Part shown: positions 52,606-63,136 of the stretch, one piece after another
Position numbering within the stretch: the stretch's first letter is position 1
Layout: each line of letters begins with the position of its first letter
Assembly (NCBI GenBank): GCA_964017235.1
Contig: OZ024929.1
Location: forward strand, 64,513,603 to 64,577,602
Source of the DNA: Sabellastarte sp. h YS-2021
Taxonomy: Eukaryota; Annelida; Polychaeta; Sabellida; Sabellidae
DNA: 64,000 bases
Reading direction: 5' to 3'
The notes under the pieces: model-generated
Databases searched by the model: none
The model's input: only the letters and a program-made list of their open reading frames with translations
Told to the model about the DNA's origin: nothing
Program-made: the position numbers and the translations under genes

Positions 52606-55165
52606 TCATATCCCCAGACGAAAGTCGGGAATATATTGGATTCAGGTCCGTCGCGCCGCCGCCGCCGTAGAAATTTCCTTGTGGACGCGATAACTCAAAA
52701 ACGGATTAATATTTTTTTTTTCAAACTTGGTACACATGTTAAGGATGCCCAAAGGAAGATCCCTATTTTAAGGTGACCTTAAACTCCCAATAATAAAGAA
52801 CTTATGGCCACCTTAAGGTCAGAAATTGTACTTTTGACCACTTAGAGCCCTCTAGGTCACAAACTATGAGGCGTATCTGGCTTAACTTTTACCTGAGAAC
52901 ACATTAATATATTCTTAGTACATGTGCCGAAAATCAAGACTTTAAGTTGAGGAGAAAATTGTGTTTGGGGCCCATAAAGACCCCACTTAGGACTTTTTTC
53001 CTAGATTTTTAACATATTTTGCCCTATAATTTGGAAGTGGTAATTCTGATGAGTCTCAAACTGCTCTAGGTGTAACTCTTATATGTAATCCTTGTCTGTG
53101 AAAAATTTAAAGGCTGTAGGTTTACCTGTTAGGCCGACTTGAGGTCTCAAAATTGCCCACAGAGACCCAATTTATGGACTTTTTGCCACCTTCAAGCACT
53201 GTAGCTTTCAAACAATGTCTCTCATCTAAGTGAAATATCATCTGAGAATATATCAATATGTTTTCTTGTATGTAGTCCAAAATTTAGGCCTTTAATAGAC
53301 ATTTAACCCATGTATGAGGACCATAAATCCCCACCCGAGTGACCCTTTTTAGACATTTTTCACATATTTTGCCCTGTAACTTGGAAATGGTAAGTGTGAG
53401 AAGTTTCAAACTGTATTAGATACATATTCTATGTGTAATCTTAGTATGTGACAAATTTTAAGTCTGAAGCTTTAATTTGAAGGCCACATTGAGGTCTCTG
53501 ACGGGCTCCCAAAGACCCAGTATTTGGACTTTTTGCCACCTTTAAGCCCTGTGACTGTTAAACTATGTGACTGATAGGGCTGAAATCTCATCTGGGAATA
53601 CATTATTATGTTCTTTTTACATGTGCCAAAAATCATGGCTTCAAGTAGACATTTAAACTGTGTATGAGGACCATAAACACCCACCCGAGTGACCCTTTTA
53701 AGACATTTTTCACATATTTTGCTCTGTAACTTGGAAATGGTAAGTCTGAGAAGTTTCAAACTTTATTAGATATATATTCTATGTATAATCTTAGTATGTG
53801 ACAGATTATAAATCTGAAGCTTTAATTTGAAGGCCACATCGAGATCTCTAAAAGGCCCACAGAGACCCAATATTTGGACTTTTTGCCACCTTTAAGCCCT
53901 GTGACTGTTAAACTATGTGATTGATGGAGCTGAAATCCCATCTGGGAATGCATTATTACTGTATAAGTGGTTTTTTTCGCGGGTACTTAAGTTCGCGAAT
54001 GTACACTGTAGGCCTGGTTCGCGAGAGTTTATTTTCGCGGTGAAATATATTCAATTATCGCCCACACTAACAACATGTTTAAATCAAAATATTACGCGGA
54101 CTTCTGCTGGTTTGATTGGAAATGCATAGTTAACGTCTTTTCTTTTATACACGTTTGTCAGTGTGTGAACCTACTCTGGGAGATTATAAATTTACGAAAC
54201 CCAATCGAACACACTTTCATTGATCGGCGCATTATCAAAGAAGTTGTGTAGCGGGGTTGTGTAATTGAATTAATCCCTCCCTGGTGATAAAGATCAAAGA
54301 AGTTAGGCGTTTCTGTGAATGGTACATTTGATAAAGCAATGGAATTTATTGTTTCCGTGAGAGTGTCAAATATTGTATCTTGCATAATCTTGTATTACCG
54401 CTCACGCTAGACTGGTTTTACTGAATATAAATATTGGCTAGAAGTTATTTTCGCGTTTTGTAGTCACTCGCGAATATAGCGAAAATTAATTCCACGCGAA
54501 AATAACCACTTATACAGTATGTCCTTTCTACATGTGCCGAAAATCAAGGCTTTTAGTAGACATTTAACCTGTGTATGAGGGCCATAAACACTCACCCAAG
54601 TGACCTTTTTTGACATTTGTTTCCGTATTTTGCCCTGTTATTTGGAAATGCTTAGTGTGACAAGTCTTAAACTGTATTATATATAATTTTTGTTTGTTAT
54701 GTTTGTCCCCCAAAAAGTTTCAGCTCTGTAGTTTAATTGCTAAGGTCTCTTTAACAATTGTAAAATGCCCACAGAGACCCAGTTTATGGATATTATACCA
54801 CTTTAAAGCCCTGTAACTGTCGAACTATGTGGGTCATAGAGCTGAAATCTTTGAATTTTTCAAAGGAAGTGCCTGTCTATTTAAATTTTTATTAATAATG
54901 TTATAGCTATCTTAGGCTTTTAAGTACTTATTTTTGTGTGTTATCTCTCTGCTTGCTGAGTTTTTAACTTTTTAAAATGAAACTGGTTAAACATATTCAA
55001 GTAGGCAAAATGGACACTGTTATTTTCTGGTGAGCTATAAGTCCAATATTAATGAAATTATAGCCTTATGTAGTAAAAATAGGGGATTTTTAACCCTCAA
55101 CTAGCCCAGTTTTATTCAGTTTGCCTCAGTTAATTTTGACACAGTTCCTACAGTTACTAACTCAT
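52606..55165 (+). repeat. Dispersed element family B, copy 3
   Basis: It has the head atatccccagacgaaagtcggg, a gccgccgccgcc block, a gataactcaaaaacgg block, then 350-bp units (ggacttttt landmarks at 53176, 53526 and 53876). The tail matches 5160-5486. It is interrupted by a MITE at 53959-54517. The 95-codon minus-strand frame at 53472-53759 is a by-product. Confidence 0.75.
53959..54517. mobile_element. Tc1/mariner-like MITE, 559 bp, TA flanks
   Basis: Terminal inverted repeats of about 24 bp start ctgtataagtggtt and run into ttttcgcg. TA flanks both sides (53957-53958 and 54518-54519). Removing the element and one TA restores the family B unit cattattatgtcc. The interior is rich in cgcgaa motifs and has no transposase. 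Confidence 0.88.
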
Positions 55166-56335
55166 TTCAGTTGATAATCACATTCTTAAAATTCTCAATT
55201 CTGAATTATTATTATAAATCTGTTCTTGTGGTTTGATAATTTATATTTAATTCTGGAGGTATATAATTTTCCTGTTGGACATTCCTTATTTATATATTTG
55301 ATTTTATTTTAGTGATAAGATTAACTGAGCTTTTTGTATTTGATTACCCCTTTTGTTTGTTTACCATTTGTGCTGTAGCACTCTATCTCTTTGTAGTCCC
55401 ACCCCCCACCCACCTCTGGGACCTCCAGCTATTGAGTGACACTAAATAAACAAAGGTATTGAATGATATCAAATGAGAAACAAAGAACCAGACTTTTCAG
55501 TGGGGTTGCAAATCTTCTGTAACAGTGAGAGAGGTGTGGAGAAGGGGAGAGGGGTGGGGTGGGGTTGGGAGATGGGGTTTGCTTCATTATCTAATAAGAC
55601 AAAGGGGAGTCAGAACTGAGATTGTGTCACATATTTAGGTTGCATATATATGGACCACATATGTAGGAATTGAGGAAATGAATAACTGAAAAACAATGCA
55701 AATTCTAAAAATAATATAATAAAATAATAATATAAATAATATATAACTTTTAAATAATATTTTATTTGTGAACAAATATAGAAACAGATATGCGCTTTTG
55801 GGATTATGAATCATTTAAATACTTTGAAAATAGGTTCAGAGTCACCCTTTGCAGGAAGATTGAAAAGTATGATGAGTTGAGTTAGAAATAATATTTTATT
55901 TGTCAACAAATATAGAAACAGATATGCTCTTTTGGGATTATTAATTTGGAATGGACATTCAATCATCAATCATTTAAATACTTTGAAAATAGGTTCAGAG
56001 TTATCATTACAGGAAGATTGAAAATATGCTCTGTTGAGTTATGTATTCGGCGTCTGGGGATACACCATCTTCCTTGGGAAGATATAAACTTAGTAGATTG
56101 ATGTGCTGAAGTTCATATAACTTTTCCCAAGATTTATGGCATAGAACAAATGGCTTACATAAAAAATTCCCGATCAAAACCTGTGGCATGAGTGATGACC
56201 TGTCTGGGGATATGTTGGCGCTGAGTTGGCCCAATCTAGTTTTTATTTTCCATCTGAATCACCCTTCATTGCTGCTCATTTACAGGTACAGTATTTTATG
56301 TGTCTCAGCTAAATTTGGTGTGGAAGTTTAATGGC
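55166..56335. other. AT-rich region with a local duplication, no gene
   Basis: It has C- and G-rich simple stretches at about 55398-55415 and 55538-55575. A segment with aaatatagaaacagatatgc and aggttcagagt is duplicated in tandem (about 55755-55870 and 55885-56000). The 75-codon minus-strand frame has no recognisable domain. A block shared with 47322 lies at about 56185-56240. Confidence 0.5.
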
Positions 56336-57620
56336 ATGAGAGTTTGTATGTGATTGCTTTCTTGGCAATATCTGGCAACAAGTGTTGCCGTGGCAACACT
56401 TTTTCATGTTTCTTGGGCTTTAATATCTTTTGGGGAGTTCTTAGCATTCCAAACCCCTGCATGGATTGGAGCTGATTAGTTTTATAATGATAACTGGCAA
56501 CAGGTGTTGCCATGGCAACACTTTTTTTCTGTTTCTTGGACTTGTAAATATTTTTATGGGTTCTTTGCTTTCTATACCCCTGCACAGATTGGAGCTGATT
56601 AGTTTTTCGGCAACACCTGGCAACAAGTGTTGCCATGGCAACACTTTTTTATGTTTCTTGGGCTTCAAACTTTTTCTCGGGTATCTTTGCATTCCAAATC
56701 CTTGCATTGATTTTAGCTGATTAGTTTTTCGGCAACAGCTGGTAATGGCAACACTTTTTTCTGTTTCTTGGGCTTATAAATATTTTATGGGTTCTTTGCT
56801 TTCCATACCCCTGCACAGACTGGGGCGGATAAGTTTTTCGGCAAACCTGGCAACAAGTGTTGCCATGGCAACACTTTTTGGGGTTTCTTGGACTTGTAAA
56901 TATTTTTATGGGTTCTTTGCTTTCCATACCCCTGCACAGACTGCAGCTGATTAGCTTTTCGGCAACACCTGGCAACAAGTGTTGCCATGGCAACACTTTT
57001 TTCTTTTTTTTGACTTGCAAATATTTTTATGGGTTCTTTGCTTTCCATACCCCTGCACAGACTGGAACTGATTAGTTTTTCGGCAAACCTGGCAACAAGT
57101 GTTGCCATGGCAACACTTTTTTTGTTTCTTGGACTTGTAAATATTTTTATGGGTTCTTTGCTTTCTATACCCCTGCACAGACTGCAGCTGATTAGTTTTT
57201 CGGCAACACCTGGTACCAAGTGTTGCCATGGCAACACTTTTTTCTGTTTCTTGGGCTTATAAATATTTTATGGGTTCTTTGCTTTCCATATCCCTGCACA
57301 GACTGCAGCTGATTAGTTTTTCGGCAACACCTGGTAACAAGTGTTGCCATGGCAACACTTTTTTCTGTTTCTTAGGCTTATAAATATTTTATGGGTTCTT
57401 TGCTTTCCATACCCCTGCACAGACTGGGGCGGATTAGTTTTTCGGCAAACCTGGCAACAAGTGTTGCCATGGCAACACTTTTTTCTGTTTCTTTGACTTT
57501 TATTCCTGTGGATTTTTTGCATTCCAAACCCCTGCATGAATAGGAGCTGGTTAGCTTCTTCAGCAATATCAGGCAGCTAGTGTTGCCATGGAAACAGTTT
57601 TTTTCTGTTTCTCCGTTATG
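56336..57620 (+). repeat. 121-bp minisatellite with a palindromic X-box in most units
   Basis: About eleven units of 120-124 bp. Eight of them carry the perfect palindrome gttgccatggcaac (landmarks 56505, 56629, 56859, 56981, 57101, 57222, 57343 and 57463), and the edge units carry variants. The unit also has ctgattagtttttcggcaa, tttatgggttctttgctttc and cccctgcacagac. The long overlapping frames on both strands follow the repeat and are not genes. Confidence 0.92.
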
Positions 57621-58044
57621 CACATAAAAAGTCCTGAAGAAACCTGTATGGTAAAGTGACCTAACACTCCACAAGATTAGACAATGCTCGTTTGCTGTCC
57701 CACAAAATGGTGGACAAATAGCTGTCCTACTTTTTCCTCAATGAAGATATGAGGCAGACAAGACATGACCCATCTTGTACAATGCATTTACATGTATTAT
57801 GACTAGCTGAGCATGCTTTACTAGTGGATTATCAGTGCAGAATTGATAGACATTGATCTTGCTTGTTTGCTCTCCCACAAAATGGCGGACAAATATAAGC
57901 CCTTCTTTCCTCTATGAAGAGAGGAGTTGAACAAAAAAGAAGTCCTTCTTTGCTGCATGAAGAGTGGAAGCAGACAAGACAGGACATCTTGCACAATGCA
58001 TTACATGTAATTTGTATGGTCATATGACTAGCAGTTTAAGTTAT
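57621..58044. repeat. Two-copy tandem duplication of about 180 bp
   Basis: The block cccacaaaatgg(t/c)ggacaaata, followed by gcagacaagacatgac and caatgcattacatgta, occurs at about 57690-57805 and again at 57863-58030. There is no coding signal. Confidence 0.55.
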
Positions 58045-58904
58045 ATTTTTCAACAAGGTGGGGCTTCACCATGACTCAGTCCTTCTGAAAGATGGTCTGG
58101 ATTTGCAAAAATGCTGCACGTCAACTATTTTTGTCTACCTGGCATAAGTTATGTCCTAAATTTATACCAAGACCCCTTATTTTACTGTATCAACTACCTC
58201 ATACTTATAGGTAAATGGTACATAAACAAAGTTAAAAATTGCAAAAAGGAAATTAACTTTACCGAATTTTTAATAATTTTAAAGTCTAAGCTACATGTTC
58301 TACACAATATATACAATAAGATAAACGAGTTGAATACATCAGAGACACATTTTTGCACTTTGTATGGATTATTGTGAGTGCATTCCTGTATACAAACTTG
58401 TTACAATGCATCAGAGTGTGCGTGTGTGTGTAGCGTCCCCTTTTTGTGTGTGTGTGCATTGTCTTTTTTTTGTGGCAAGTTGCTTGTATGAAAACAGTAA
58501 TAATATGTCTATTTTTTTTTGTATGTGAAATTAATACGTACATATTAATTTTTTTCCATTGTTATACTATATACTCTATTGTAAATCATTATAGCTATGA
58601 ATAAAAAAAAAAAAAGTTATGTCCTTTCGAATTTCATCCGCTTCAGTCTTTAACCAAAGCTGGTGACACAGTACAATTCTGTTGAATTAATGTTGTCATC
58701 TTGCTATTGAATTGTCTTGTTTTCATACTTTATATTTATATACACTTTCATTCTACTTAAATATAATTTGGACCTTTATATAGCTGACACTGCTCTGAAA
58801 GTATCCCGATATTTGTACTGTTTCACTACTTCTATATCTCATGGTGTTGAAAACTATTTCCCCAGGCTATGGGGTACGGGTATCTCTGATGCTATTTTTT
58901 TTTA
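58045..58904. repeat. Dispersed repeat family F, copy 2, interrupted by a LINE
   Basis: It matches 145-545 on both sides of a LINE insertion: ggggcttcaccatg at about 58062 and tttcatccgcttcag at 58631, then ggtgacacagtac and ctatggggtacggg. It is in the same orientation as copy 1. Confidence 0.7.
58158..58614 (+). mobile_element. 5'-truncated LINE with poly(A) tail and 11-bp target duplication
   Basis: It is flanked by agttatgtcct at 58147-58157 and 58615-58625. It ends in an A-run (58603-58615). The first part encodes the C-terminal end of an L1/Tx1-type ORF2 (LILIGKWYINKVKNCKK, then INFTEFLIILKSKL), stopping at 58375-58377, followed by a 3' UTR with a GT-rich microsatellite (58420-58460). 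A truncated copy made by target-primed reverse transcription fits all of this. Confidence 0.85.
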
Positions 58905-59183
58905 AAAGATCAGCAATGAGATAGTAAAATTGCATACCTGTAGCTCATCACATAGGTAGGCAATAGCTACTTTTAGGTTTTCACTGTTGCGTAAATCATT
59001 TGTAACCTGAAAATTATTGCATTTTGAGAATTTTGTTTAAATATGTTATTCACCTACCACTATTCACCTGGGTCATCTATAACATAGTGAAATTGTGGAC
59101 CTGTATCTTGTGGCATAGCTGAGCAATACCTACTTTAAGGTTCTCACTGTTGAGTAAAATTGTTGAAACTTGAAAATTATTGT
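58905..59183 (+). repeat. gagtaatagc-type AT-rich repeat
   Basis: It carries the phrases gcatagctgagcaatac, tactttaaggttctcactg and gttattcacctac also seen at 6100-6600 and 38690-39710. It is the target of DIRS-B3. Confidence 0.65.
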
Positions 59184-59566
59184 TTTTATTGCGCTACAAT
59201 AGCTAACCATGTGGGACTGAATGCTAACTCGGGAGGCAGCGACTCCAGCCAATGACCTAGAAAAATGGACGTTTGGATTTGGCTGAGTCTGTGGTTTAGT
59301 ATGTACCATAGCAGTGTCGTTTGGTAATTCGTCCTTCTTCTCTTGTTGGCCGCCATATTGGAAAGTCGTTTGAAATATCTCTCAATAATTTACTGTTTTC
59401 TCAGCACATATGTATTGTTGGACATTATTATTCAGTCATGTGTTTAATTTTATTGTATAGAACGTTCTCTAAAATTTTGGGAAGTCCAGGATAAGTATTC
59501 TTTGAATAATTAATGTATTTGTGAGTTTTCCCGCATTTCGACACAGATCTTTTTATTGCAGTAAAA

Positions 59567-61128
59567 ATGTCTTCCCACCAGAATAGTTCAAAGCCAAGAT
59601 CCTCTAAATGCTGTCACTTCTGTTACCCATTCAATTCTCACAATTATTTCCCCACATGTAGAGAATCTGGCAAGGGAGACGATCCCTTTGTCACCAACCA
59701 GTCTCCATGCAATATCTGTTCTAGTTTCACTGAGGAACAGCAGGTTAAAATAAAACATAGATGTCGGTATATGAGGAAACAGAAGGCATCGGATGTGAAT
59801 ACTAGTAAAGATGATCTTGACTTACTGGGGGACGATGGTGATGCTTTCTCTGGCTTTCAAGCACACCTTGAGGGTGTCCAGTCCGAGCATGCTTCCAAGC
59901 AATCGGATATTGAATCCGACCACTCGGAACATCATTCCGAGTCAGAACACCCTAGAAAGGTGGTTCCTAAAGCAAAAAAGCATTCTGACAAAAGGAAGCA
60001 GAAGGCAAGGGCAAAATATTATTCTCAGTTGTCTTCTTCAGAGGAGGATGAGTCCTCTGCCTCAACTAGAAAGCCTACTAAACCTCAACATAAGGTTCCT
60101 CAGGAACCTCAACATCAGGACAGCACAGATCCAGTCTTTTATAGGGAGGTAGACATGTCTGACCTCCCTTCTCAGTATGCTGAGGAAGTGGAAACTTTCA
60201 GGCAAATTCTAGATCTCCCTGACCCCAGGAAAACTTTGCCTAGGTCCTCTACCACTGTGCTAGGCCTGGACGACAAGAAAGGCCCTAAGGCCAAGAGGCC
60301 CTTCTGCTATGCTCCCTTTAAACCCAATTCTTAAAGATGCTTTTGAGAAATTTGAACAAGATTTCTTGGCCTCCAATTTACCTGAGGGTAAATACATCAA
60401 ACCCCCGGCTTCAACAGCCAAGTACTACAAGGTGGGACAACCTTGTTTTGAAGATAAGCTTCAAGAACTTAACACAGATTTTACAAAAATCTGTATCTCT
60501 CCAAAGCCCTCTGGGGCCCCTGTGGGCAAGGTTCCCCTACAAGTTCTTAAGGAACTTGAACATCAAGCTAGGCAGAATCTCTCTATCATCAATTTCACAG
60601 CTACTTTCGCTAGGACTGCTTCCTTATGTAACAATGTTATGGAGAAATGCCCTTTCAAAAGGGTCAGAAATCAAATTCTAAAGGGTGCCGACCCCGAAAG
60701 AGCTGCCAGACATGGTTATGAAAACGCCTGTGATTATTTATGAATAAGAGGATTCTTATTCAACAGAGAGCCTTAGCCTGTAAATCTGTAGCCCACATAC
60801 TCCAGAGGGAATGAAAAAACCATGGGCCGACACTGGCCTTCTGAGAAGAGAGGCTGAAATGACCCTTCTTCAACCACATCTAGGGGACTCGAGACGTCAG
60901 GAACTGAGGAACTCGCCTTTTTGGCCTACTCCTCTTTTCAAGTCTCAACTAGTGAAGGATGGAGAGGACTTCCTCCTTAAAAAAGGCACCCCTAAAGACT
61001 CTCAGGGTTTTGGACCCTATCAAAACAAGCCCTTTCGTGGTCCCCACCACAACCAGAAAAGAGGCTTCTACAGGAAACGCCCCTATGGGGGCACTTCCTT
61101 TCAAAGCAGTAACCAATCATTTTTCTGA
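59567..61128 (+). pseudogene. DIRS-B3 gag-like ORF, broken
   Basis: The ATG at 59567 opens KCCHFCYP, then DPF (Cys replaced by Phe in the usual DPC) and CNICSSF. An acidic Ser-rich middle runs to a frameshift near 60300. The helical part continues in another frame (60309-60743) to a stop, with a gap of coding after that. A third frame (60811-61128) carries the end with an Arg/Gly/Tyr-rich tail (NKPFRGPHHNQKRG). That tail overlaps the start of a pol-type frame. Confidence 0.82.
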
Positions 61129-61199
61129 GGTAGGGGGAAACCGAACTTCAGAGGCTCCAGGGGTCAAGGGGACGAGGGCATGGAAACTCCTCCTCCCAA

Positions 61200-63010
61200 T
61201 GACTCCTTTCAAGCGTCCCTCAGTCCACCAGTAGGAGGTCGCCTCCGTTCTTTCAGAAGAGACTGGCTCACAAACAAATGTTCAGACGTGTTAAATATTA
61301 TCACCAATGGTTACGTTCTTCATTCATCTCAAGACCAAATTTAGTCAGAGCCCCACTGATTCAGTCAGCTTACAAGGCCCTTCAAAAAGAACTAGCTCTG
61401 ACCTCTTGTATCCAGTCTCTTCTGTCAAAGAACGCAATAGAAAGGGTGGAAAATATAAAATCTCTCGGGTTTTACAGTTGCCTGTTTCTTGTACCCAAGC
61501 CTCACCAAAGGTGGAGGCCAGTAATAGACCTAAGCAGGCTCAACAGCTTCCTACTTGTAGAAAGGTTCAAAATGGAAACACCAGAATCCATCAGGGCTTC
61601 TCTGATTCCAGGGGAATGGGTGTAGTTGATAGACCTAGCAGACGCCTACCTTACCATTCCCATCCACCCAACTCAAGGAAGTACCTAAGGTTTTGCCACA
61701 AGTCGCAAGTGTTCCAGTTCACTTCCCTTCCCTTCGGACTAGCCACGGCCCCTCAGGTCTTCACAATGATTGTAAAAGAGGTGAAGCTGATGGCCCTGTC
61801 CAGGGGAATCAGACTTCACCAGTCCCTGGACGACTGGCTGATCAGGGCCCAGTCTCAGGAAGAAGCAAAAGTGAACACTCAGACAGTGGTGGACCTGACT
61901 CAGTCCTTAGGGTGGATAATAAATCAGGAGAAGTCCCGAACTAAAGCCAACTCAGGTGTTTTCCTTCGTGGGCTACGAATACCATCTAGATTCAGCCCTT
62001 GTAAAACCCACTCAAGAGAGATGGCTTAAACTTCAGTATTTGATCCTACGACTCAAGTCAAAACATGTTTTGACTGCAAGATGTTTGATGTTGCTAATTG
62101 GGTTGCTTGCCTCAACGGAGAAAATGGTCCTGGAGGGACGCCTTCACATGAGGCCCTTTCAGTTTCACCTCAAGGAGCACTGGAGATTTCCTCAGTTGTT
62201 GGGACACCCTCCTTCCTTGCACAGAAACCATCTCAGCACACCTAAATGGTGGCAAAATCCCACAAACATGATGAAAGGCTCAGACCTTCATCCCAAAGAC
62301 CACAGTATCTAACTCTTTACAGACGCCTCAAACGAAGGCTGGGGCGCTCATTTAGAGCAAACCTCTGCAAAAGGTCTGTGGTCAGACAGGGAAAAAGGCT
62401 ACACATAAATGTTCTAGAGCTGAAGGCGGTTTCTCTGGCCCTTCAAAGATTCAAGGACCAGTGTCAGAACCAAACAGTGTCAGTTGCCACAGACAACTCA
62501 ACAGTGGTAGCCTACATAAACAAACAAGGAGGAACCCACTCGGCAGAGATGTGCACTCTCCTGTGGAAGATCATGACCTGGTGCCATTGTTACCAGATAA
62601 CACTAAAAGCCAGACACATTCCAGGGTGTCTTAATGTGATGGCCGACCTACTGTCCAGGTCGAACCAAGTTCAGTAAACAGAATGGTCACTGCATCCGCA
62701 GGTGTTCAAACAGATCTGTCTCAAGTGGTTCACTCCTCATGTAGATCTATTTGCCACTTGCCTTAACCACAAAGTTCCAATGTACGTGTCTCCAGTCCCA
62801 GACCAAAATGCTTGGGACATATATGCTCTGAACATAAACTGGTCCGGTCTCACTGCTTATGCTTACCCTCCCACGGCTCTCCTTCACAGGGTGATCCAAA
62901 AAGTCAGGCAATCCAATTGCCTGATCATCGTAATAACCCCAGGCTGGCCAGGGATGCCCTGGTTTGGGACCTAGTGCAGCTCTCACCAGAGATCCCACTT
63001 CAACTTCCAG
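61200..63010 (+). pseudogene. DIRS-B3 RT / RNase H / MT-like region, multiply frameshifted
   Basis: RT blocks appear in several frames: RWRPVIDLS (about 61510), LPFGLATAP (about 61728), and SLDDW where the other copies have YLDDW (about 61825). FVGYEY follows near 61962. RNase H keeps LELKA, ATDNS and ARHIPG (62400-62677), and the MT-like domain keeps DLFA, YAYPP and a PGWP block. At least four frame changes and several stops separate these parts. The Tyr-to-Ser change in the catalytic box adds to the loss. Confidence 0.82.
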
Positions 63011-63136
63011 TGTCAAGAACTCTTCTCAAACAGTCCCACAATTATGTGTTCCACAGTAATCCACAGCATCTCAACCTCGACGCCTGGTGTCTAGGAGTGG
63101 ACAGCTCCAAGAACAAGGCTTCTCTGTGGAGGTGGC

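Noticed and set aside
54158-54385. 75-codon minus-strand ORF
   Set aside because: It lies inside the TA-flanked MITE, has no transposase motif and is short.
56328-57674. Overlapping ORFs of 70-150 codons on both strands in the 121-bp minisatellite
   Set aside because: They are low-complexity repeats of the same unit read in several frames; every frame shows the same periodic peptide, so they are not genes.
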